Source of the DNA: Icerya purchasi | Lineage: Eukaryota; Arthropoda; Insecta; Hemiptera; Monophlebidae | Direction of reading: 5' to 3' | DNA length: 64,000 nt | NCBI GenBank assembly: GCA_039619475.1 | Contig: CM077115.1 | Coordinates: forward strand, 59,216,864-59,280,863 | Shown here: positions 54,995 through 64,000 of the stretch, piece after piece | Layout: each line of letters starts with the position of its first letter | Position numbering within the stretch: position 1 is the stretch's first letter | Translations under genes and position numbers: made by a program | The notes under the pieces: model-generated | Database searches by the model: none | Told to the model about the DNA's origin: nothing | The model's input: the letters and a program-made list of their open reading frames with translations, nothing else

Positions 54995-57900
54995 TATATA
55001 AATTGAAAAATTCTATACGTATATCGTGGATCCGTAAGTAATAAAGTGGTGAATGATTAAAACGCGTAAAAAAGAATACTGGGCGCTCATGTTTAAAAAT
55101 ACACATAAAAAAAAAAAAAAAGGCTATTCGAACAGTAAAATATACACGAAGAAAGAAGTAACTGCCGGGTAGAATAATAAGGTTTGTTTGTAAAAATCAG
55201 TTTTGGAAGATATTCAAATGCATAACTGATAGACCTGGCACACCTTGCTCAGAAAGGTGCGTCTGTGAATTGTTTTTTTTTTGTTTTTTTTTTGGAAGAC
55301 TCAACACTCCAATAAAATTTGAATCAGATCATGACTATTTGGACTCGGACTGAATTTGCACTTTAAAAGCCAACTCTGTTAACTACGGGTTTAAAAAATC
55401 TTATTAAAGAAAATAAGAGAAAAAAGGAGAATGTTTCGAATAAAAGAAAAATAAATAAACACTCTGACTATTAAAAAATGTGTGATACGTAGAAGAAGAA
55501 AAAATTACGTGATTATTTTGAATTTTACTTCGTTTAATTTGGAGGAAAGTTGGTTCATTTTAATTTAGGAAGTTTCTCGCTACTTTTCCTTGTTGAATAC
55601 ATTTAACGCACCGTTACACGGAGAAAGTTTCATTTCTTTAGAAATTATTATTTGGAAAATTCAGTAATTGAAAACAAAATTTTACGCTGAATAATAACCG
55701 GAATAGTAGTGGAGAAGGAAAAAATCTTGAATGCAGGAAATACACATTTTTAAAATTAAAAAAAAATCGCATTTTGGAAGGGGAGAATTTAAGCTATCGA
55801 AAAATAATAAATCCCTTCAGTTTAAATAAAAATTAAAAAATAAATAATACAAACTTCCATTTAAGCGAAGTTTCTAATCAAAAAAAAAAAAAAAAAAAAA
55901 AAGTTACCGTCTAAAACAAATAAATACCAAACAAGCTCCGAATGTTCCACCGCTGCGAACGAGCTAAAAAGAAAACATTCGATCGTTTTTGTTTTGTTTT
56001 TTTGTTTTTTTTTTTTTTTTTTTTGGTTTTAGAAATACGGAATTTGAATGTATTCACAATTCCGTACAATTCTTTAATTATTTCAGATATTAACTTACAA
56101 TGAAATCTGTAAAAAAAACTGAAACATCCCGATGGAGCGGAGAAATCGAGCCTCCGTATGCTTCTTACGTTAGTTACCTGAAAAATTTGCGCAGGACAAC
56201 ATCTCAACAACTGTCACACTACTTGTATACGGCTCTAAATGTTGAAATGATTATTGCGATCGTACGTATTTCGTAAACCTTTGTCACGGACTTACTTCCT
56301 CATTACAGATTCTCTAACGATGTCCTCTCTATTTCTTCCGTTTCTCTAACAACACGAATGAGTTGCAAGGATTGCGAGAGCGCGTTTACACGGGACTCAT
56401 CCCCACGTGGGATGTTGAATGGGGCATTCTTGTTTTCTTACTGTGTATCGGAATTTTCGAAAATGAAACAGTTGAACTATTCACCTCTGTGCGCAAAACG
56501 CTCCTTCCCCACACTAAACCTTCTCCCGGGTTCTTTCCGGTAAGTTATTATCATTCAGTTTGGTTAGTGCGCATAGCTGCGAGATGTTGAAAGACTCATA
56601 GTTTCCCGTAGTTATACGAATAACCGCGTTCCTACGCGTTCTTTTTCTTGATAAAGCCATTTTTTTATCAAACAGGGTGTCGTTAGTCTTTCAAATACGA
56701 CACCTCAGTTCTCTGTTCAATGTAGTCTCTTAGCAAAGTTGTTCGAATCCGTTCAGTCTAGAATTTTTATCAGGGCAAACAGGTTTAAACTGGCGCCGCC
56801 CGGTAATGATGTTTGTCATCAACACATTTATGGTATACGCGAGAGCATGAATTGTTTGTTTTTTAAAAAGTGTCCTAAATTTGAGTTTTTATTTTCAAAG
56901 TTACTAGGGAAGAATAAGGAGTTCATTAAATGTTATTTTCTCGGATTATGGACCCGTTCAGAAATTTATAAAGTCAGGAAACGAAATGCCCAACTTTATC
57001 TGAGAGAACCACATCTTCCGTGTATATCAGCGGCAGATTTTCTAATGTATGTTCCAGACTACGTAGAAAACTCTTATAGAGATAACCTAATTTATCCAAA
57101 ATTCTCAACGAACCATTTAATTGTCACCTTCCAGCAAACAGCTCCGTTCCGAAAACACTTCACCTCCATTGAAAATTGGAGCACAACGAATCTCTCTACT
57201 AGTAGGCGTCCTCCGCTTACAGTATACTAATTCGTTATGCTAACAGTAGTTTGTTACAATGATCAGTAGACGATAAAATTATACATTTCTTCAGTGCCGA
57301 TTTTTCCTAATTTCGAAAAATAAATAAAATTATATATCTGCCTCCTTTATTTTCCGGACAAAATGCTATTATATCTTTATTAAATTATACTAATGACTTT
57401 GGTCTTCGCCAAAAGATTTTCAACGAACGGCCGCATAAATTAACTTTTTGCAGATATACATATAAGAACGAATCAAAGGCTTGTTCTGATCAAACACATT
57501 CTCGCCAGCTTACACGTTTGTAATGCCGAAACGTTTGCGATACTTATCTGCCTTCGAACTGTTACCGTAAGTCTGATTCGTAGCCGACTAATTTATTAAT
57601 TTTATCCCCGCTTTCGGGCCACCATTCGGATTCTACAAAATATTAATATAAAACCAGCAGTTCGGAAAAAAATACAAAGAACTCTCCTCTAGCAGGCAAT
57701 GTAATCGCGGGTTTCGCTGCATATTTCCCTTAAAATGAGCGAGCTGTTTTTTGTATCAGTTTACCGTTATGAAATTCACCAGTAAATACTTGTGCAAATG
57801 CGCAGTGCATCCCATAGTACATTTAATAGCTTCCACGCTCATTATATTAACGCCTTATTTTGTACCGCTGTAATTCGTTAAAAGACTAATTTTAAAGTTT

Positions 57901-59190
57901 CTCTTAACAATTTTTTTCGTACGACCTGTAATTTGTTGAGATTAATTTTACTATTCAAAATTGATGTATTACTGACATTTCCATGTTTATTTGTTTTTTT
58001 TTTTTTCATTCAATATCATTATTAATTTATAAATAATGGAATGTTTATATTTTTTTTCACTCGAAGTCTTATTTTCATCAACAGCCAGGCTCATCACATT
58101 ATGATTGGGTACTTAAGGACTGAATTAGAGGTTATGCCGTAATCATTCGGATTATCCTCAGCTGATGAAGAAACGTTTAAACTGAGAATTTCTTATAACA
58201 TGGCAGTAATGCACGCATTTAATAAGGAAAGGATGTCCAAAATATCAACTGCCGAGGTTAGAATGTATGTGAAGAGAGTACATTTCAAATGAAAAAAAAA
58301 GAGAACAAAAAAGAACAGTATAATAATCCAGTATTAAATGAGAAATATTTTATTTCATTTAAAATTTAACGAGCCGAATTTAAAGCCGAAATAAATTTTA
58401 GATTCTGCATCGTTCAAAAATAATAAAATCGGATTTAAACTGAGAGTTTTTTTTTTTAATGAAAACATTCTAGTTGTTTAATTTGATCATATTTAAGAAC
58501 ATTAAGCGAATGATAAAAAGGCACTTAGGGAAACTTATTTTAGAAAAAACGGAAGAAGCGCTTCCTTAACAATTTCCGCGGGCAGGCGCGCGGTCCTTTA
58601 AAGTGGAGACGGAATTATACGATTTCGCCGGGATTTTCACACTAGTCTGCGTTCGGTAATGTATTTTACTGCCCGCTTCGGTTAAACTAGGTGAAATAAT
58701 TTAATTACTATAAAATATGAACATATTTACCTATCTCCGTTACTATTTATATATAATAAACCAGCGCGTTTCCCAGAGATCATCGTCATCGAATGATGTA
58801 AAGCATATTAACAAAAAGGACAGTTTTAGTTTTATAGTAATTAAATCATGTCGACCTACTTTTCAAATGTGCCCCGAAATCTCGCTTGTAAATTTGTAAA
58901 TTATTTAGACCTTTAACTGGGATACCTATAGTCCAACTGACTGCAATCATTTCCTGAAATTAAATAGCAGTTTTAACATTAAACATAAGCATAAAAAACA
59001 GAAAAATAGCGTAAATATATTAATTCACAAAATGAAAACCAACCTGTTCCAGAGTGTCACTTAACAACTACAGTATGAAAAAGTAATTTAAGCGAGGAAT
59101 TGTTGATTGTTCATTTCAGCCAAGAAATCACAGTTGTGATCTTACATTATGGAATTATTTTTTACATAATTGTTGTCTGATGTTTCATTT
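54995..59190. other. No recognisable gene
   Basis: AT-rich with oligo(A) and oligo(T) tracts (55881-55902, 56006-56024). The longest open frame, 163 codons at 56739-57230, has no domain, no clear start context and no splice signals I can defend; left uncalled. Confidence 0.45.
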
Positions 59191-59225
59191 ATCATAAAAT
59201 ATATGTGTAATATGTATATAATATA

Positions 59226-59702
59226 GGGTGATTTTTTAAGAGTTAAGTTTTCCAGGTTGGCAGCACTGGTTGGTATTGGCGTCCAAACGTCATCTGTCAA
59301 AGTGAAAAGTTTTCAGTATAAACGATTGCAAATTGTTGAAATTTATTATCAACATTCGTGCTCTGTGAAAAATGTGCATCGTTAGTATCGACCTGGTGAA
59401 TCATCAATTCGTGCTGTTATCACCAAATTTCACACCAAATTTGGTGATAACAGCACGAATTGTTGATTCACCAGGTCGATTATGATGACCATAATATGGT
59501 CGTAACAAACGATGCACATTTTTCACAGAGCACGAATTTTGATAATAAATTTCAACAATTTGCAATCGTTGCTCGTTTGTAAGTCTTTCCATGATGAAAT
59601 GGCAGAGTATACTGAAAACTTTTCACTTTGACAGATGACGTTTGGACGTCAATACCAACCAGTGCTGCCAACCTGAAAAACTTAACTCTTAAAAAACCAC
59701 CC
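59226..59702. mobile_element. Tc1-like foldback element, TA-flanked
   Basis: 477 bp that folds into one long hairpin. The ends are GGGTGATTTTTTAAGAGTTA and the inverse of GGGTGGTTTTTTAAGAGTTA, with TA on both sides (59224-59225, 59703-59704). The arms of about 200 bp include promoter-like DNA plus the start of a transposase gene in both orientations. It looks like two 5' halves of one element joined head to head near ACACCAAATTTGGTGAT. Confidence 0.85.
59404..59592 (-). pseudogene. Tc1-like transposase N-terminus inside the foldback
   Basis: The ATG at 59592 opens MERLTNEQRLQIVEIYYQN followed by GESTIRAVITKFG, the first DNA-binding helix-turn-helix of Tc1/mariner-superfamily transposases. 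The frame runs into the inverted copy of itself and stops. No catalytic domain remains. Confidence 0.7.
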
Positions 59703-59704
59703 TA

Positions 59705-60335
59705 GTGTAATAGATGTGTAATATATGTGCAATATGTATGTAATACATGTGTAATAGATGTGTAATAGATGTGTAATATATGTGCAATATGTATGTAATA
59801 CATGTGTAATAGATGTGTAATAGATGTGTAATAGATGTGTAAAATATGTGTAATATATGTGTAATATATGTGTAATATATGTGTAATATATGTGTAATAT
59901 ATGTGTAATATATGTGTAATATATGTGTAATATATGTGTAATATATGTGTAATATATGTGTAATATGTATGTAAGATGTGTGTAATATGTATGTTATATG
60001 TATGTAATATGTATGTAATATGTATGTAATATGTGTGTAATATATGTGTAATATATGTGTAATATATGTGTAATATGTATGTAAGATGTGTGTAATATGT
60101 ATGTAATATGTATGTAATATGTATGTAATATGTATGTAATATGTATGTAATATGTGTGTAATATGTGTGTAATATGTATGTAATATGTGTGTAATAGATG
60201 TGTAATGTATGTATAATATGTATGTAATATGTGTGTAATATATGTATAATGCATGTGTAATATATGTGTAATATATGTATAATGCATGTGTAATATATGT
60301 GTAATAGATGTGTAATGTATGTATAATATATTACA
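59705..60335. repeat. Minisatellite, 11-bp unit TGTGTAATATA, about 57 copies
   Basis: Tandem units TGTGTAATATA with variants TGTATGTAATA and TGTGTAATAGA. A short stretch of the same repeat (59195-59223) lies left of the Tc1-like foldback, so the foldback sits inside the array near its edge. Because stop codons are absent in one frame on the minus strand, a long repetitive frame appears there; it is not a gene. Confidence 0.93.
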
Positions 60336-60739
60336 TATATGTGTAATAAATGCAATTTGCCTTTAAAAAGTGTGCTTGTTATTTGTGTAATTTCAAATAC
60401 CTTCTTAGTTTTGATTTCTGCACTATTACAGAATATAATAAGACAAACTAATAAAATAATAATAATACATATCGAAACAGGTAAAAAATGAATAATGTAA
60501 GTTAGAGTTAAAACACCGCTAAATAATTTTAAATGACGATGAGATGTGCTCTTTAAAAATACTGGCTCGTTAACTAGTATTTTCCATGGTCTGCCTTTTT
60601 CAACCATTTCGATACTATACGTAAATATATGTACGACAATCGATTTTCAGATTAGCCACATTTCTCGCTTATAATCGGACTAAGCGATACTCAAAACAAA
60701 TCGTTTCGTTTATTTCATAATATATTTAAGAAAATGGCA

Positions 60740-61640
60740 TTTATCCTCCATTGTGTATTTTTTGACTACTTTGTTCCAGTGATGAGATTTTCTTTTTTCT
60801 TCTTAAGTTCATCGAAGGAAACAAGAGTATTATTTAATTTTTTGTCCTATTTAATTTCTTTTCCCTCATTCATTGTAGTATATTATTTTGTTAATGTAGG
60901 TGGTGAATTTTATTTTATTCTATTCTCTTTACCCCTTTATTTATTACTTTCTCATTTTGTCTTACGTTCTAGTCTTTGTTCACTGTTGCTACTTACCTTT
61001 TCCCATTAGACATTGTGAGCACTGTCATGCAACTGTGGTCATATGGCGAGATGGGACTTTTTTGAAAAAAGTTTTTATCTTTGTTTGTTGAGTTTCATCG
61101 CGCGTTGTAGGCACAGCTCTGTAGTTGCGGTCATATTGTAGAATGGGAACTTATTTTAATTTTTAATTTTTTTTTTTGATAAATTTCATCGGGCATTATG
61201 AGCATTGTTGTTGGATATAGTTTCCTCTCCTTGCATTCCACTCTTTATTTCTCTATCTCTATTACTTTCGTTACAATATCTAATTTTAACGTTAGCTTAT
61301 TGGCCAAATGAACTGTAACCGTTCGAGTTGAAAAAAGAAAAAAAAAAAAAAAGAAGAGTTTTCTTATTGCACTTATTTCATTTACATTTACTGCAGAAAG
61401 GAATGTGGAAAACGGCATAAAGAAACTGTAGGCTATCGAGTGTGCGAACTGTTGAGCAGATAAATAGGGTGGTAAAAGTAGCGGCGGAAGAAGAGAATTA
61501 TACATAGCTTAAGGATCGGACATTGCTAACGGAATTTGTATTCAACAATCGGTTAGCTAGGGCCGGACAATCTTCAGATAACCAAAAATCTTCAACGATT
61601 CCCCGATTACTGTACGAACGGATGCATGCACGTTCATGTA
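60740..61640. other. T-rich stretch, possible LINE spacer fragment
   Basis: The T-rich plus strand followed by the 95-bp repeats at 61010-61225 recalls the pyrimidine-rich spacer of LINE B. No coding sequence recognised. Confidence 0.35.
61010..61225. repeat. Tandem repeat, about 95 bp, 2.2 copies
   Basis: TGTGAGCACTGTCATGCAAC with GGTCATATGGCGAGATGGGA near 61013-61060, a second copy near 61108-61155 (GGTCATATTGTAGAATGGGA) and a partial third near 61195. Confidence 0.7.
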
Positions 61641-61683
61641 CCTTTTAAAAAAAAGAAAAAAAAAATGTGTTTAATTATCGTTT

Positions 61684-61884
61684 TCAGACACGCTCCCAGA
61701 ATTATTTGCAGAAGTGTTTTCAGAAATTGCTCGAGAACCGATTTCGGAAACGTATTTGGAAATGTACGCGGAAGTGCTTCCAGAGACGCATTCAGGAACG
61801 TTCCTGGAAACATTCTCGGAGCTGACCCGAGAAATTGTTTCGGAAACGTATTCAGAATTATACGCAGAAATGTTCCCGGAATGA
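61684..61884. repeat. Minisatellite, 12-bp unit, about 16 diverged copies
   Basis: Units of the type TTCGGAAACGTA with many substitutions (TTCAGGAACGTT, CTGGAAACATTC). The 12-bp period keeps frames open on both strands, giving Asn-Val-Phe-Gly-type repeats on the plus strand and Ser-Glu-Asn-type on the minus. No start or splice context supports a gene. Confidence 0.85.
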
Positions 61885-61889
61885 AATCG

Positions 61890-62930
61890 ACACATTTTGC
61901 CGTCCTGGAGAAGCGAATACTGAATTCGCACGAACCATTTATACATTTAAAAACTTCTTATTTTAGATAAATCCTATTACCGCTAAAATTACTCTTCAAT
62001 TTGTGTACTTTTGTTTTTCGCGTTTTTTTTTCTTTTTTTTTTCTGTTCATCTCTTTTACGGATAATCGCTTACTTAATTACGAATAATATAATATAGAGC
62101 ATTATTTAACCGGGTGCCAACTTCATTTCATTTATTACGATGTCTGTGAGCGCTAGTCGACCTGTGAGCATCCATACTAAATTTTTCCACTAGGAAAGTA
62201 TTTTACAATGCGCCTCTGCAAAATGACCATATAAATATCGCCAGGTGATATGAAGGGTCTGATTGACTATTCGTCGCAAAACTAAATAAATTCCTTACAA
62301 GTGCGTTGTAAAAAATATACAAATTTCGTTACATGTTTGGATTTGGTTATATAAAAAAGGTTACAGCTTTTCATTACGGGATTTTTTTCATTACTGAACG
62401 CTTTTATCGTAATTAAATATAGTCAGACATTCGGTATGTTAAATAGGTAATGAAATTAAAAATGCGACGGTAAACATTTACAAATCGAACACTAAATAAA
62501 ATATGTACTGATAACGTCTTTTCGGAGAAATTTCCCATCATCAGTATTAGAAAAGAGAAAAGAGAAACATATTAACAAAGACGAATTTATACGTAATCTG
62601 AAGGAGACCTACATTTTGAACGGTACCGGGCCGAAGGTTATTGGGAAAATACCCCCATCCCCGGAATTTTGTACACTCTCTTTCTAGTTTCGGAATTATT
62701 TAAAAACATTTTAAACGAAGAACAAAACATATAAACGATTAAATAATTAATTACTTTGAGTGTGTATATATATAGTATATATAGAAATATTCATGCTAAA
62801 TGTGAGAAATATGATTGAATTACCCAAGAGTGAAGATGAATTTATTATACACGATTCTCGGAAGTACTCGATTCAACTATTTTTAGCTGTAAATAAAGAC
62901 CAGAGAAATGTATATTAGTATATATTAGTA
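61890..62930. other. No recognisable gene
   Basis: AT-rich, oligo(T) tracts near 62023-62040. Nothing identified. Confidence 0.45.
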
Positions 62931-62934
62931 AAAG

Positions 62935-63096
62935 ACCGCTTGGATAGATAATATTAAAAAATGGACCGGAATTAAGAAAACAGAAGATCTAGTCAGAATA
63001 GCAAAAGATCGAAATCAATTCCAGTAGATAATCCAATCCATACATGATGATTAAGCAATACCCGAATCGGGTGGCACGAGAAGAAGAAGAAGAAGT
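62935..63096 (+). pseudogene. RTE-like LINE 3' end with (AGA)n tail
   Basis: The plus strand reads AWIDNIKKWTGIKKTEDLVR then IAKDRNQFQ and a stop, the last residues of RTE-type ORF2 proteins (W.DNI..WTG......A.DR..W). The 3' end is GAATCGGGTGGCACG followed by (AGA)6, a short-repeat tail typical of such elements. Strongly 5'-truncated. Confidence 0.7.
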
Positions 63097-63599
63097 AAAT
63101 CATGCAGTCTACGTTCATCTCCAGTAATGTTTCTCGTAACTAAAAAAGGCCGGTGATCGAGTGCTTCCCGAGAATCGTTCGATTATTGTAACATGACTAA
63201 TCATACCATTACTTTATCTCATTAATACATGCACATGTACCATATAATCTAGATTAATATATTTTCTTTTCTGTTTTCTAGTACTAAATATGGTGCATTT
63301 CTGCGAAATATTCAGCGCATTTTATTTGATATTCATTTTATAAATGTTTGTTATTGTGTTTATAATTTCATTACTTTACTGGCAAAATCATTAATAAACT
63401 CGGTCTTTCAGCCTCTCCGTGTTCAGCCCCCCAGTCCCACAGATTATTTATAGCTTTTAATTAATTGCGTTAATTCTCGTAAAACGAAATAAATGTCTTA
63501 TGACTGTAAGACAGAACGTTACAGACATCTTCTTTATCGGATGTTTTTCGTTACAGAATTTTCTTACTATCCTCAGCCTGTAGGAATGACAAGCCATTA

Positions 63600-63627
63600 A
63601 CATACAGATATATATATATATATATAA
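63600..63627. repeat. (TA)n microsatellite
   Basis: AGATATATATATATATATAT within a non-coding stretch. Confidence 0.85.
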
Positions 63628-63751
63628 CTCGCCTCTTCGGACCTCGGAATGGAGCAAGCCCCCTTCACCCACAGGTCTAGTTCTTCTATAATTCTTATAG
63701 AAGAGTAAATTTTTTCATTGGATACGCCGTTTGACAGAAAAAAGTATTTCA

Positions 63752-64000
63752 GTTTCAATTTTTACCACCAGGGGATGTAGAAGCGCTAATATCGCATTAG
63801 AACCATTTTATTAGTTTTCATGACAGGTTTCCTGATAAGTTCTGATTTTCACCACCAGGGGATTTAGGAGCGCTAATATCGTATTAGAACCATTTTATTA
63901 GTTTTCATGACAGAATACTTTTCCCGATAAGTTCCAATTTTCACCACTAGGGGAATTAGGAGCGCTAATATCGCATTAAAGTCTTATATATGGGACAAAT
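63752..64000. repeat. Tandem repeat, 87-92 bp, at least 2.7 copies, continues past the edge
   Basis: ACCACCAGGGGAT followed by TAGGAGCGCTAATATCG and ATTAGAACCATTTTATTAGT. Copies start near 63764, 63851 and 63943. The spacer between copies 2 and 3 is 5 bp longer. The array is cut by the window end. Confidence 0.88.

Larger units (their letters stand above)
26519..64000 (+). other. Probable downstream intron of the dpr-like gene
   Basis: The donor GTACGT at 26519 opens an intron in phase 1. No continuation exon could be recognised by eye up to the right edge, so this stretch, with all transposons listed in it, is either a very large intron or intron plus intergenic DNA. Confidence 0.45.

Noticed and set aside
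56739..57230. 163-codon plus-strand frame
   Set aside because: Composition not clearly coding, no domain, no convincing start or splice context; could be part of an unknown repeat.
59702..60607. 301-codon minus-strand open frame rich in Ile, Leu, His, Thr and Tyr
   Set aside because: It is the 11-bp minisatellite read in a stop-free frame; no domain or unique sequence apart from a short non-repetitive start.
26347..64000. C-terminal dpr exon (GEHPAAM-like start)
   Set aside because: Searched by eye for a GA/GTGA(A/G)CA(T/C)CC start after AG; a similar string near 62168 lacks an acceptor and family-like downstream codons.

Overview
The window looks like a transposon-rich intron region of an insect nuclear genome, probably a hymenopteran such as an ant. 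That placement is an inference from the mix of families: I-like, Jockey-like and RTE-like LINEs, mariner, piggyBac, hAT, tRNA-derived SINEs, and a Maverick-like element. The DNA is AT-rich with many microsatellites. There are no bacterial features, operons or CRISPR arrays.

Host gene. Only two host exons are recognisable, at 19345-19472 and 26347-26518 on the + strand. Together they encode most of an immunoglobulin domain with the signature of the DPR (defective proboscis extension response) neuronal cell-surface family. They are separated by a 6.9-kb intron. The phase-1 outer borders imply further exons outside the window or not recognised, so most of the window is probably intron of one large dpr-like gene.

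Left nest (1-16990). An old LINE (element A, minus strand, frameshifted) was hit by two elements: a solo LTR (15432-15787) in its ORF1, and a 14.2-kb element (652-14879) in its endonuclease domain. The 14.2-kb element has near-identical terminal inverted repeats of about 420 bp, AG...CT ends and a perfect 6-bp target duplication GACCTC, all features of Maverick/Polinton elements. It keeps one intact gene of a DUF8207-like type (13237-14205) and none of the polymerase, integrase, ATPase or capsid genes. A younger I-like LINE (element B, 7059-13013, 11-bp target duplication, intact 1244-codon ORF2) sits inside it. The order of events can be read directly: A, then the 14.2-kb element, then B.

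Middle (17118-33549). This part holds an internally deleted piggyBac-type element with TTAA flanks, the two dpr exons, decayed LINE ends, a 2.1-kb foldback in the dpr intron, a 15-bp minisatellite next to a 260-bp foldback, and an apparently intact mariner with a DD34D transposase inserted in an open frame of unknown identity.

Right part (33550-64000). This part holds further decayed LINE pieces (endonuclease, reverse transcriptase, RNase H and C-terminal zinc motifs), SINE-like tRNA relatives, an hAT deletion derivative with an 8-bp target duplication, several foldback or MITE-like elements, a Tc1-like foldback at the edge of an 11-bp minisatellite, a 12-bp minisatellite and a 90-bp tandem repeat running off the right edge. 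Long stretches between these show no recognisable gene.
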